A stretch of 64,000 nucleotides of DNA from Romanomermis culicivorax (lineage: Eukaryota > Nematoda > Enoplea > Mermithida > Mermithidae): positions 775,461 to 839,460 of the forward strand of contig CAWUHX010000158.1 in the NCBI GenBank assembly GCA_963922205.1. Direction: 5' to 3'. The notes beneath the pieces are model-generated. The model did no database searches, had not been told where the DNA came from, and saw nothing but the letters and a program-made list of their open reading frames with translations. Shown piece after piece: positions 12,540 to 24,869 of this stretch. The number at the start of each line of letters is the position of its first letter. The stretch's first letter is position 1. The translations under genes and the position numbers were made by a program.

Positions 12540-13070
12540 ATGGCGAATGATAAGATTTCAACTTCCATAGAATTTCCTCTTTGGTTTGAATATCGCAAGT
12601 TAAAGAATATGCTACTAGTCTGGCAGGACATTCTAGCTTTGAAGGTTTTGTCCACCGGTCAAATTTATTTATTCAAATTCGATCAAAAGCGGAATTTAAT
12701 TAAAATCTTGGAGCTGAATAATTTCTTGACCATAGACGGAGATCAATGTCTGGAAAATGTGATTCTCACTTCCGATGGCTATTCTACTTGTGCAGAAATC
12801 ACAGGTATTTTTGTCGATGAGGCATTGGAAGACTGTCCAATAAAGGCCGAAATTTACTACCACTGTAGCAATCCTGGCGCGTGTCGTTCCGCGATAAATT
12901 TTGCGCAAAATTTTTATCGCAAGAAATTTTCCCCATTGAAAAATTCGTTTTTTCGACAATCAAAAGCCAAATTAGATTTTCGAAATTCCGAGCAATGGAT
13001 CCGACTATGGGAAAAATTGAAAATTTTTGATATTGAATTGTGCGACTTGTCAAAGTTGGATTATCAATAA
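12540..13070 (+). CDS. single-exon protein of unknown function
   Basis: A 176-residue protein with balanced amino-acid use, unlike the surrounding AT-driven frames. A strong acceptor (TTTTTCAG) ends 24 bases before the ATG, as expected for a spliced-leader site or a 5' UTR intron. The frame stays open back to that acceptor, so an extra upstream exon is possible. No signal peptide or membrane segment is seen. The middle (residues about 40-125) looks like alternating beta strands ending in YYHCSNPGACRSAINFAQNF, a layout that loosely recalls the end of a PTB/PH-like fold; this is only an impression. A canonical AATAAA overlaps the stop codon. No family was recognised. Confidence 0.65.
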   Translation: MANDKISTSIEFPLWFEYRKLKNMLLVWQDILALKVLSTGQIYLFKFDQKRNLIKILELNNFLTIDGDQCLENVILTSDGYSTCAEITGIFVDEALEDCPIKAEIYYHCSNPGACRSAINFAQNFYRKKFSPLKNSFFRQSKAKLDFRNSEQWIRLWEKLKIFDIELCDLSKLDYQ

Positions 13071-13071
13071 A
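13066..13071 (+). terminator. polyadenylation signal overlapping the stop codon
   Basis: AATAAA includes the TAA stop of the gene ending at 13070. Nematode cleavage usually follows such a hexamer by 10-20 bases, implying a very short 3' UTR. Confidence 0.5.
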
Positions 13072-16000
13072 AAGAGAATATTGATCCCTAATTTGATCAT
13101 TCACAGATGACGGAATGATTCAACAATCAATGCAGTTTTCAACATTTTATCTAAGCCGTATCTTAATGCAACGCTTACTGAAAATCATAGACTTGTGTTT
13201 TTCACATATCTGTAAAGTTAAAGCAGAAAAATTAACACCAAATGTAATACAGTTAGTATGATAATCTGATGTTTGACTATAGTTTTATTGGAGGCGACAT
13301 ACGAAACGTTAATTTGAACAAAGCCTGTCCTATTTTTATATGTATTTCCAACTCTTTATTTTTACCAAAACTCTCTCTTGAATTTTTTATAGAAAAACCT
13401 AACCAGGCCTAAAATTCCTTTCCAACACTGTGAAACATAAAAGTGTAAAATACTGAAAAAACAACATACAGTACACTTTGTCATCCTGTATACCCTCCCT
13501 ACAGTAATATATGAGTTTGTACTCAATTTTCCTTGCTATAGCCGATCCTACTGTACCTTTTATCCTTTCTATTATGCACGCAATATTTATTTCATTATCT
13601 TTCGAATTTATCTAACTTTTATTTCTTCAAAAGTAACATAAAAACGAATTGATCATATTTTCATAAAAACATTATGAAAATTTAGTTCTCTTCTCTATTA
13701 AATTCATTCCAAGTTGACGTCATCCCCTGCCTGCATGATTTCAGCCCAAAATCGTCTGTCACGTGACCAAACGTCGACTGCCCAGCCTGAAAGAAGAAGA
13801 AGAACCCCCTATCACGTGACCGAAATGAAGATTATCCTGAAATTCCAACTTGTTTGTTTTTATGTAACTTTTCACATATATATTGCTGTGTTTCTCCATA
13901 CCTTTCGGATTCCCATTCGCTTTTGGGCGTATTTTTTTGTGTCTCACCTTGTAAATATTTGCGGCCTTTGCCGTTGTGCTTGGGTCAACGTGCCTATCAA
14001 TAAATTAATGATTAAAATCGGTCAATCGACTTAGAGGTTCAAAACAGAGAATAGAATTTGTCCACAAGATTCCATCCAAATTCCGTTTTCCTCCCTATTT
14101 CCGAGTTCCTATCCAAGTCTACAGTAATCCTTGTAGACGTCAACCTATTTGGATTTCAGAAATCAACCCAATTCAATTTCTGTGCCTACAGTAATACCAA
14201 TAGAGTCAGCTTACAACCGATACTCTTGATTTTTCTACCATATAGATTTGCACTTATTGTAGAAATTATCTGACTGTGTGATTCCTGCTACAGTGACCAA
14301 ATCTCTGTGTACCACAACCCCAATCTAACCCTTAAAAACACAAACATTCTTCCACACATTCTCGGAAGCTAACTTCACTTGATCAAATAGTAAATATTCT
14401 GATCAATGACTTTTGGTCTAGAATGGAATTCGTCAATACAAAACTGTTCCTTCTCTTGATTGCGTCCCACTATAACAAAATTTCCACTTTACCGACTGTT
14501 GTATAGATAGAGTACACTGTAAGTAGTGAATAGAGCAAGCAAATCAGTAAGAATTGGCTGATTTTATTTGAAAATTATGCCAATGTTATTTATACCAATG
14601 TATTATTACAGTATTCTTGAGTTTTACGAATAAATCGCCCAAAATGTAATTATTTTCCCATCAAAAACATTTAATCATTTTTTATTACCAAATTACACGG
14701 AATCAATGTATATTTTAACACAATAAATTAACAATATAACGCAAGCACGTTTCAATTTCAATTAAAAGAACATCAAACCCGGCATCAACAGCTATCATAT
14801 CTCTGGTTTGAATAAAGTTCTTTTTTTCTACAATAAATGTTGGCATCAATAATTGCGTTTTTATTTCGATGCTGATCCGGTTGATCACCAAGAATAGTAC
14901 TTGCATGCGGATACGATTCACACGGCTTGTTTGTTGTAGCCAGTCCAAAAACTCATTAAAGGCTGCATGAGGGGAGTGGCCAAGGTCGTAATTTGCTTAG
15001 GCTTGGGCTTAGTTTCATTCCCAGGCTAAGACTTAGGCGTAGGTTTGGGCTTTAGTCAATTGATCAGTAAATGATTCAATGATCCACCGAGCCAATGTCG
15101 CCGTCATGGCACTTTTTGCATCGTATGGGTAACAAAGTAGGACAGAGTAGAAAGTTTTCACATGAATTTTGGATTTATGTAGAAAGTAGTGAAAATGAAG
15201 AAAAGTGGAAACTGAATATGTGTATGTTATCATCAAACACACACTCACACACACAAATACATGGGGTCTCTGAAATAAACCATATTCCCATAAAAAATTG
15301 TGAATTTGCAGGATTGTTTCACAATTCATGAACTTCAGCCCTGAGTTGTGTGAGCACAGTGAAGTTGATGATCAGTTCTCTAACTTGAGATTTTGATGTC
15401 ATAATCTTAGATTACTGTAGAAGCTGCCATGAGAACGTGAAATAACTTCTATAAGTCTAGATGATAAAACCGTGTTTCGTGACATCAATTTTTTCCGGAA
15501 ATTCGGTCGAAGGAAAAGATTCCAATATGCAAATTAAATGTAAAGATAAACGGAATGTCGGGTTCTGTTGCATAGCATGGAGAAATCTGGCGAAAAGTGA
15601 AAGATTATCTGATGCATCTTGTTCTCTTCAAAAATAATTTCACTGCGCCAGGAGATTTAATTCTCAAACGCGCTGTGTCTTGAACCAAATACAATTCGGT
15701 CTTGTTTTAAAAAAACAAATATGTTATTGAAATAAGCATGCTGAAATCTACAAAAATGATGTCGATAAGTTGATTAATTTGAGAGGAAACCGACAGGTTA
15801 AAACATAAAAGTGGGGTAATGCTAATTTTCGGATTTTGAACGCCGCAAAACTTTCTACATTGATTAACAAATAACGTATGATAGTTAATTCGGAAGCTAA
15901 AAACGTACAGCAAAAAGAAATACCGTTTTATCAAGGATGAAGAGCAATCAATACTCGCAAAATGACAGGTTTCGAAGCACATTTTCGGGGAGGTTCTACG

Positions 16001-16687
16001 TTTTCTATACTGAGTAATTATTATGCCAAAAATTGGCCGTTTTTCGGATAGTTTTTTGTGTTGAGCGTTACAGCGACTTTATTATATGCAGAAGCACTTT
16101 ATGCATTCCAACAAGACAAATATCAAGAAAAGATGTGAGTTGAAGTATCCGCAAGATGACCATGAAAAATTTTAAAATTTCCCCCAAAATCACTGAAATC
16201 CAAAAATGCTTCATTCTTCTGTTTATCTGGGAACGATAAGAGTTACTCTGACGCCATTTCTGCTCCGAAAGCACACAGCGGTACACAATTTTCAGTTTCC
16301 TACAGGGTACTAGTACGGCATACAAAAAAGTACTACTGAAATAAAGAAAAGAAATTGGGACATCCCAATGGAAAAAGCTCTAATGAGCTCGTAGTCGATT
16401 TTTCCGGAAATTTTTCGCCTTATTTTTGACACCTAAATTTCGTAAAAAGGTAAGGAAACTTAGGTTTGATTATAGAGTAGTGTCTCTACTATATAGGCTG
16501 AGATGTCATGGATTCAATTTTCCGACTGAAAAATTGAAATATTTCGAAGTTTCGAACACTGTAGCTATGCGAATTTTCCTTTTTAATCCAAGATTAATAT
16601 TAATGTTGCAGATCATGAGACTATCCAGTATATTACATTTTCTGGTATGATTAATTTTTAACTCATCATAGGGTCGAATTTCTGGTG
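13072..16687. other. intergenic, no gene recognised
   Basis: Only short non-conserved frames. Contains a telomere-like block (14996-15054), an AC-rich microsatellite near 15235 and scattered CTACAGTA motifs. Confidence 0.45.
14996..15054 (+). repeat. degenerate interstitial telomere-like repeat (TTAGGC)
   Basis: CTTAGGCTTGGGCTTAG followed by GGCTAAGACTTAGGCGTAGG. It is in the opposite orientation to the blocks at 7655 and 20048. A GTGGCCAAGGTCG flank resembles the GCATGGCCATCGAC flank of the 20-kb copy, suggesting one repeat family with a telomere-like core. Confidence 0.5.
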
Positions 16688-17527
16688 TCAACCCTATTCA
16701 GCGAAATACACAACAGCGAAACTCTAAATAGCGGGACTCAATACAGCGATTCTCAAAACAGTGAAGTATCAGAACAGATTCTCAAAATTAAGAATTTTCA
16801 AAAAAGTTATGTTTAGAATTGAAAAATTGAGATTGGGCGGGGTAGGCGTTTTGGCGAATAGCCTATTTGGTCCTTCAATTCGATATGGTGGATGCTGGTT
16901 GTCACACATTTTGGCACGAATCGCCAGATTTCTGACATTTGTTTTCACGACATTACAGTTTTTTATTTTGGTTGGTTTATTATAAACATATCTACATGCA
17001 TGTTTTTTGCTTCTTTTTTCCTTTATCGACTTTTTTCGTTCTATATTCTTCTTATTTTGAGCCACTTTTTATTTAATTTTTTCAAAATGTGTACTTTTGC
17101 TCTATTTTTCGCCTACTTTTTATTGCATTATTTTACTTTTCATTTCTTTATTATTTGTTTTTTGTTCTGCCTTCACTGATTGATTATTTTATTCATTTCA
17201 TTTTATTTGTTTGTTTCATTTTGTTTTATTTATTTCACCGCAACAGAAGCACAAAAGCATGTGTAACTTGAATGGCTAAATACGACTAAAAATAGGCCAT
17301 CTCAAACAGCAAAAACGATTTTAATATTCCTAATTTGCATATTTACTATAAAAATGATGTGTGCGTTTACTGTAATACGTAGAACTTTTTAATATTCGCT
17401 GTATTGACATTCGCTCTTTTGAGAATCGCTGTTTTGAGATTTCGCTGTTTTGAGACCTCGCTGTTTTAAGAGTCACTGTATTGAGACTTCGCTGTATCGA
17501 GAATGGCTGTTTTGAGGCTTCGCTAAA
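16688..17527. mobile_element. foldback-like element Z1 with tandem-repeat arms
   Basis: The left arm (16688-16795) is a degenerate array of ~17-bp units of the type GCGAnTCTCAAAACA. The right arm (17395-17527) is the same array in inverted orientation. The T-rich centre contains no gene. A second copy in inverse orientation lies at 31843-33125. Terminal inverted repeats made of short tandem repeats are the hallmark of foldback elements. No target duplication was established. Confidence 0.6.
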
Positions 17528-17705
17528 AAGGTCACATTGCAAGTTTTGCGTCATTATTGTGGTCACTTCAACTTTTTATTATACAAAAATTTCAGGCAAG
17601 GCCATCTGACCGCCCGATGCACGATAATACTGACTAGGAAATTTGCGACGAATCACGAATTAAATATATACATGCGACGAAAAAAACGATCATTTCCTCC
17701 ATAAT

Positions 17706-20700
17706 TTACTTTTTATCGATGTTATTCCGCTCTTTAATATATCTCCTGGCTCTGCCCAACGAGAATAACTTGTCCAAACCCAAGCTTTGCGTGATGTGGC
17801 CTTTGGGGCCGATGAAGGGCGTCGAATCCAAAATGGCGTCGTGGTAGCAGACGGAACCGCACATACTGTCGCACTGGACCCAAATTTTTTTGTAACGATT
17901 CAAAATTTTGTCGGGCGATTGTATCCTGTTGGACTGTCGCAGCTAGAAAATGAAAAAAAATTTTAAGCATTGAGTTGACGTCAGAATTTTTTTAGGTCAT
18001 TTTAGGGGCCTGGCCCCCTAAAAGTTTGGAAATGGCTCCTAAAATTTTAGGTCCAGGAGCCGTTTGGGCTCCTAAAATTTTGACTTATTCAATTATATTA
18101 TAGTGAACTGCAGTTATTTTCATTCAATTTTAGATTTTAAGTAAGCGTTTTACAGGCTCCAAAATCATAAAACATCGAAAATTGTCCAGCGCTTCGCGCC
18201 GGATTCACTGCTTTTCTATAAAAAAAATCTATAAAAAAAATACAAGTCAAACTTTCTAGGATTCGACAAAGGAAAGAATACGGGGGATCGACATGGAAAA
18301 AAAGAATTTTGGTACATTTCATGCAAAAGAATTTTGGTGATCAAAATCTCAATTTTTCTGTTTTTTGTAACTATTATTTTAAATATGGAGCCTACTTTTA
18401 ATGCATGATCATAATGAGGTGATTTTCATAAATTTCAAATTTAATTTGAATTTGTCAAACTTATGAAAGTATGAACATAGTTTGTAAAATGATATATTAC
18501 ATGTTTTCCTACCTTGTATGTTGATGGAATAAGTTATCTTTAAATTGATTTTCCAGAATTTTAGAGTGTCAAAATCTCAAAGAAAATTTTGTTGCATAGC
18601 GCGCTGGAAAGATATAGGAAAAAGATATATATATAACAGAAGCTGCAATTTCAAAACCCTATGCTTTGGAGTCGGAAACAAATGAATTCAAGTGTTATCT
18701 TGGAAGAAGGATTGTACAAAAATAAACGAAATATGGTGTTTTTTGCATAAAAAAATTTCTTTGCACAAGGATTTTTCGGACGATGTTTGTACGTGTGGAA
18801 ATATGCCTGTAACTGAAAATGCTGGGTGGAAATCAAATTTTGAACAGTGATTTTTTAAAACTGGTATCAACTGATTGAATATCTATATAATTTAATTATA
18901 TAGTACGTTCTACAGTGTGTTACAAGCACGCTTTTCAATATTCTTCAATTAAAAATTTTTGGCTCCCAAAATTTCAGTTTGGCACCTAAAAATTTAGCCT
19001 TAGGAGCCTGGTTTTCAAACCAAAAAAAGCCTGGTTGACATTCAAAAATAATTGCAATAGTGCAAAAAATAACCTTTCCGAAGAAGAGTTTTTTTCAGGC
19101 TAGCATATATTCTGTATTTTTTACGCGAAAATTGATCACACAAGACTCGATTTTGAAATGATCGATGCAGCAATCCAATGGAAATAAGTTCAACACGATA
19201 AGAAGCAGTAAGCTTATTGCTGTAATGATTGCGGAAAATTTCTCGTCCATGAACGATTAATAAAATATGCTGAAAATCTCCTTCCATAACCTCGTTAAAC
19301 AGTCAAAATTTTTCGAGAAACGAGACACACTATTGTCCAAATCAAAAGTGGATAAGCATGTTGGTTTTTCTATAATTTGGGTCTTCCCATTATCATTGAG
19401 AAATTTAGCGATTTTCTACAGCATAAAGTTTTTTACTCCGTCAAAATTGCAAATCATATTGAACCTACACTTTAAAAATGAATAAACCATAGTTATAGTT
19501 TCAACATTTCAATTGTTTTTCATGCTGTTCGGCGATGGAAAAAATCAAGTTTTAAGCAAATATGTTAAATAGCCAACAAGAAAGTTACATCCCATTTAGG
19601 TTAAAATGATAAACGTGGCGAAAACCAAAAAAGTATGTTCAATTTCATACGCGATTTTCACTTAACGGAAAATTTCATACTGTAGAAAAACGCTAATTTC
19701 TTCCATGAGAATGGGAAAGGCCATAATCCTTCGAGAAGCGAACTGAGCCAATACGTGAATGCTAACCACTCAACCAGGTTATTGAAGGAAATTTTCACCT
19801 ATTCTGTTGATTGTGTGTCGATTCACCGAAAGTCCCGATTCTTCGAATAGTGCTTGAGATTTTATCTACTAAGTCTCGCTTTAGCAAAAGCCTCGATTCC
19901 TCAAAAAAAATTTTTTCCCGAAAAATCCCGTTTCTTCGAAAATAATAAATGTGTAGGTTTAAATTTACCATTTTGTAACGTGAAGGTTCCCACGACATAA
20001 AGTTCCCACTGTCTTTTCCACCTTGAAAAGTAAACCACTGTGGTCAAACCTAAGCTTAAGTCTAAGCCTAAGCCCCAAGCATGGCCATCGACAAAAAATC
20101 TCTTGATGCTGTGGAACGTTCATATCATCAGATATAGTAATTTTGAAATTATGGTATTTACGACCAAATTTACAGACGTTTTAAAAAATCGATCTGTTTG
20201 CATATGCACTTTCGATGAACTTGGATTTGTGTGATGCACCAATGTTCAATGAATCATAAATTTCATCTTCTTTTCGAAGAATCGGGAAGGCAAAGTCATG
20301 ATGCACTATAACATGTATCGAGAAATCGTGAATTTTATCCTCTTTTCGAGGAATAGGGACTTTCGAGGAATAGGGATACAACCATTCTGTTCGCCGCTCA
20401 CTGACGGAAATTTTTTCTTCATGGACTACACTAATAAGCCTTCTAGTCTTGTCTGCATTGAACTTACGGTCATGGGATCGGTGCATCGATCATTTCAAAA
20501 TTGAACATAGATGTCAAGTGAACATCATCAACTTATGGAACCTGTAACATAAAAACATACAATAAGCGTGTCACTCAATTAGAAAATCAAGAGCATATCT
20601 ACATTGGTTACTGTAAGATACAAATTCTCAGCAATTCGTTTTTAAAAATATCCTGTAGCTTACAGTAAGCAAATGACGAAAACTTTTTCAACGTCCGAAA

Positions 20701-23700
20701 ATTGTTATGGTTTTTAAGCAATTTGCTGACCTCCCTAGTCTCGCTGTTATCTCAAAAATTATAAAACGATGAAAAATACTATAGAAAAATGAACCTAATC
20801 GAAAACTGTTATGATTGTTATCAAAGTTGAGACCGCTAGACTATTAAACGAATAAGACGGACGAAAATGAGAATAGATATAGAAACCTTCAACGTTTTTC
20901 ATGCAATCACAAAATTATGAACCAGTGAAAAGTATCAAAAACTGGTAAACTATTGAAAAACTGAATGAAAAATGAATTTTTTCAGGTACTATTATTTTCA
21001 GGTACAACTAAATTCAACGTTTTTTGTAAATCCAAGCAAGCAGGAAAGATAGAAAGTGATTGAAAAATAGCCTGCTGATGCTCAAGTTTCTTTCTTCTCA
21101 AAATCGTTAGACCTTTATCTGTCAAGGTTTATGTTTCTTATCAAAATTCCCAGTTATCTGCAATAATTTCGAGTCTTGAATTTTAAATACTGTTGTATGC
21201 TGGACTGGAAATATTCTAAGATACTGAACTAACGCGTGAACAGTTTTTTGGGTTCGAATTTCTACAGTAAACTTTTGTGCAAACGATTCTAATGACAGTG
21301 CTAATTTCTGTAATTTTTCAGTATAGAAACATTTCTATAAAATATATATTATACGTGAAGAAAATCAAAGTAAATCATATCAATCTTTGGGTATCTTGCT
21401 GACGTCATTCGTCCTCATTAAAAACGTATTCAAAGGAATAATAATTTACTGATGTAAAATCCTAAACAAGCATCAAGAACCTTCAAGAAAAAAAATTTAA
21501 ATATGAAATAAACAAATAATTTGAATCAAAGTTACAATTGAGACTTATGAACCAAAGCAACTGTTGAATTAAATAACGATAAAGAGAAAGAAACGAAAAA
21601 ATAATAATCACTCTCGAACCAATCAACTAATGAAATTAATGACTTTTATAGCAATTAGTCCAAGAAGAAAAATCAAACTTACATTTCCGCATCGATAATT
21701 ATCGTTTTGGAAGTAATATTTTGAGTTTTGTTTAACGTTATTGACGCATCGAATTTTCTCCATATGGGTCATTTCGTCGGTGACCAACTTATTTTCCAGG
21801 CAATCTACGTAAGTCAGAGCCTTGATGAACGGTTTGTGATCTACCATTTCGAAACACACTTGTTGGCAATCTTTTCGGTCGTACCTTGAAAAAATAAAAA
21901 AAAACTTTTTAATTTTTGAGCTCAATTTTCAATTCATAGATCAGGGAAAACTTCGTCTGATGGGAAATAATTGGGCAAAAATGCCAAAATCAAGTTGAAA
22001 ATCAAAACTACCTTGCTGATCTTGATCTTTTGGAAATGAGAGACTCCCAAAATTTCATAAAGTGGAGTAAAGAATGAAGCATGATTAAAATTTTGCCTTT
22101 CATGTTTCAGAAGTTTCAAGAGTGGGTAACACTGTTTGAAAATTGAACAGAACAATTTTAAATTTTTTTGGCAATGAACAGATCAGAACTTTTACAAGCA
22201 ACTTTATTTTAACATAAATACTGTGGATTGCATTTTAAATTCAGTAAATTGGAAGCACAAATTGGAAGCACATCCTTCCTGATTTTTGAGTAAATACACT
22301 CAACCGTTACTGAAAAAAAACTGCAAAAACTTCCACAGTAGGAACTTTTTGTTGAACATTTTAGAACCATTAGTCTTACAGTTTATGTGCGGCTACAGTA
22401 TACTTCTCTCGTATACCGTAATGAGCGTTTTTCGACCGCCTGATCTTTCGTTTTGTTTCGAAAAACATTTCATGAATCAGCAAATTGGAATTCGGGCGCT
22501 TTTTAAGGCAAATTATAGTACGGATGACGAAATTTCGATCAAAATATTTGCGCGAAAAGCAGTCGAGAGCAGAAAATGACAAAAACAAGCTCGCTATCGC
22601 TTAGGAAAGGTTTTGCTTTTTCTTTTTGAGAAGAAAGCCTAAATCGACCTGGGTGATAAGATGACGAAATTTGTGCTTTAAAATCGGCTTTAACGGGTGA
22701 GAGATACACAAATTAATTAGGCAATGTACATTTCTAATTACTGTATAATTACAATTTAGTGGAATACTGTAAACAGAAATTTGTTACTTGGAATGTGAAA
22801 ATGTCAGCAGGTAAATTCTTCTAGGAGTACAAGTCACATAGGGGAGTAATGAAAAATCGATGACTTCCATAAAAACCGCAAAAATTACTATAGAAACGAG
22901 TGTGCAAAATTGAAGACAAAATTGTCAGAGCAGTAATTTCACTCACAAAAAATTCCTTTATATAGTGTTTTTCTTGAAATGCTTGGTAAATTTTCTTGAA
23001 AAAGTATTTCTACAAGTAGTATTTCAGATTTTCACGATTTTCTGATAAAAAATAAATCATATAGAACTGGAAATTTGCGGGTATACTGACCCGACCTCTA
23101 ACAATTTTTCGAGTGAAAAATTTTGCACTAAGAGCTCTATGTAGATGATTTCGACGACAGTATTGATTTGTGTAACTTTTCTATTCGGAAACATTTTATA
23201 AAAAACGGACTATAGTTATACGTTCAGCAGGTTTCATTCAAATTTAACAAGTGTTTTTATTTCGAGCTAAAGTCTTTCCCTAAACTAAGAATTTTCACAA
23301 GGTTTGCATCGAATTTAGCATTCTTCATGTGTATAAGTTTTGAAGAGTTTTTGTTCTGACTCAGATGCCGTTTTTTAAACATTCTATCCTATTCTGAATG
23401 TGAATATTAGTATGTCACGAGAGTACCAGCTTTCTTTGTTCTTCGGAAGTGCTCATGCAACAAAAAAGTTCAATTCCGTACAAAAAGCATACTGTAACTG
23501 GGCTACTTATTTTTTATTTGCAGTTTAACATTGTACGACAGAACAAAAGTATTCTCATGAAAAGCAAAGCCATGAAAAATGAACTAATCAACCATTGTTT
23601 AGAAGTAACATTGTTTTCTCATGATGCTCACGGATGGGCAGTATTCACAAGAATCCGAGAAACTGTGTATGTAAAAATCATGAATTTCTGTAAATCAAAA

Positions 23701-24265
23701 GTTCATTTGCAGTATTTAATGCACAGAGTCAATTGTATTCTTTAATGCTTCGTACAGTGTCGATGATTTTCAACTGATGGTCACATAACTGAAAAATGCA
23801 GAGAAATTCTCTATTTGATGAATCATTATTCTGAATCTGACGAGCCTTCTATGTATTGAACACCTAACAAATGTTGCAACTTGATGGAGAATTGTATCAA
23901 ATAAGATTGATTTGTGATTCTTGCTTAGTAGAAAAGAAATTCTGATGATTTTAGTACTAGGACTATACACACGCTATAAAAATCAGGTAAGATCAAATTT
24001 TTAACCTGCCATAACTATGAGAAATAGAGAATGAAAATTTTTACGTTGTTTTTAAATGGAGTAAATGCCCAATTACTGATTTAGAACAAAAAACTTCTGA
24101 CCAATTTCAGTCAGGACCCCAAAACACTGTCTCACAATGCTCATGTGCATAAACTGAACCTTTGACCACAACTCACCAATAAGTCCACGCCGAAGCCCAT
24201 CCCGCTTTGCCGACCAACCAAAAGTACGTCCATAGTGCTACAGTAAACGATTGCATAATTATCAT
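17706..24265 (-). CDS. small secreted cysteine-rich protein, three exons
   Basis: Exons at 24177-24265, 21683-21884 and 17706-17942 join in phase (G|GTGAG to TTTTCAAG; T|GTAAG to TTTCTAG). The protein has about 175 residues. Exon 1 encodes a classic signal peptide (MQSFTVALWTYFWLVGKAG), with a second ATG three codons upstream at 24265. The mature part begins around WASAWTYWYDRKDCQQVC, holds about nine cysteines (pairs such as CQQVC and CDSMCGSVC) and ends in a basic tail (RARRYIKERNNIDKK). No transmembrane segment follows the signal, so it is probably secreted or lumenal. Introns of 2.3 and 3.7 kb are filled with repeats, including a hAT-like element. I do not recognise the family. Confidence 0.7.
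17982..19033. mobile_element. hAT-like non-autonomous element, word GGCTCC
   Basis: Ends are CAGAATTTTTTTAGG on the left and AAAAAAAGCCTG on the right. The flanking 8-mers GTTGACGT (17974-17981) and GTTGACAT (19034-19041) match 7 of 8. Subterminal palindromes use GGCTCC/GGAGCC around TAAAATTTTA. A GCGCTTCGCGCCGG hairpin at about 18187 is shared with other elements in the window. It lies in intron 2 of the secreted-protein gene. No transposase is present. Confidence 0.65.
19042..21682. other. repeat-bearing part of an intron
   Basis: The segment 19600-20510 is a diverged relative of 4020-4330, sharing GCGAAAACCAAAAAAGTA, CATACTGTAG and GTCATGGGATCG. A telomere-like block sits at 20048-20080. 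No additional exon was found. Confidence 0.45.
20048..20080 (-). repeat. degenerate interstitial telomere-like repeat
   Basis: CCTAAGCTTAAGTCTAAGC followed by CTAAGCCCCAAGC, which is degenerate GCCTAA. Third such block in the window. Confidence 0.45.
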
Positions 24266-24869
24266 ACTTTTTCGAAAAAGCCAAGGATAGAGTATAAAAA
24301 TGTGCACCACCGTATCGGGTCAAAACAATAATGATTCACAACTATTGCGAAAGTTCCTTTTTATAGGAGGGCGGCTGGCTGGAGCAGAAACCGCGCTCTT
24401 CGCCGTCTATTCTGTACAAAATACAGGACCCAACGTGCTAAAATTAGATCCATGTTTATTGAACCAGTTAATAAACTTATCATCGCGCATACCAAAAGAA
24501 GCTTGTTTTTCACACAATGAGGATGTGGCCCTGTGGTCGAGGAGGTTAGTGAGTGAAAAAGGCCTAAAATTAGCAAAGCAACACACGGAGCAGATTAAAG
24601 TACAAAAACTTTGCAAAAATAAAGCTAGAAATGCTATTTTTAGTTGTTTTTGAGTTAAAATCTTATTTTCTGTATCTTTTTCCTAACAAAAAAACTAAAA
24701 GCAAGATTTGACCAGTATTTTGGGTCGGTAGTGATTCAGCTACCGAAGTTTTTTCAGCCTCTGTGTCAATTCAGCCACGTTTATTTTTCCTCGTGGAAAA
24801 GTTATTTCTCATTTTTATTACTAGCCGCATATTTTCTCATTGAAGAATTGAGGATTTTGGACCTACTAT

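Noticed and set aside
24300..24653. 117-codon plus-strand frame, and a tRNA-box-A-like stretch near 24530
   Set aside because: The frame lies opposite the first exon of the secreted gene and has no recognisable motif. The tRNA-like stretch lacks a matching B box and cloverleaf.
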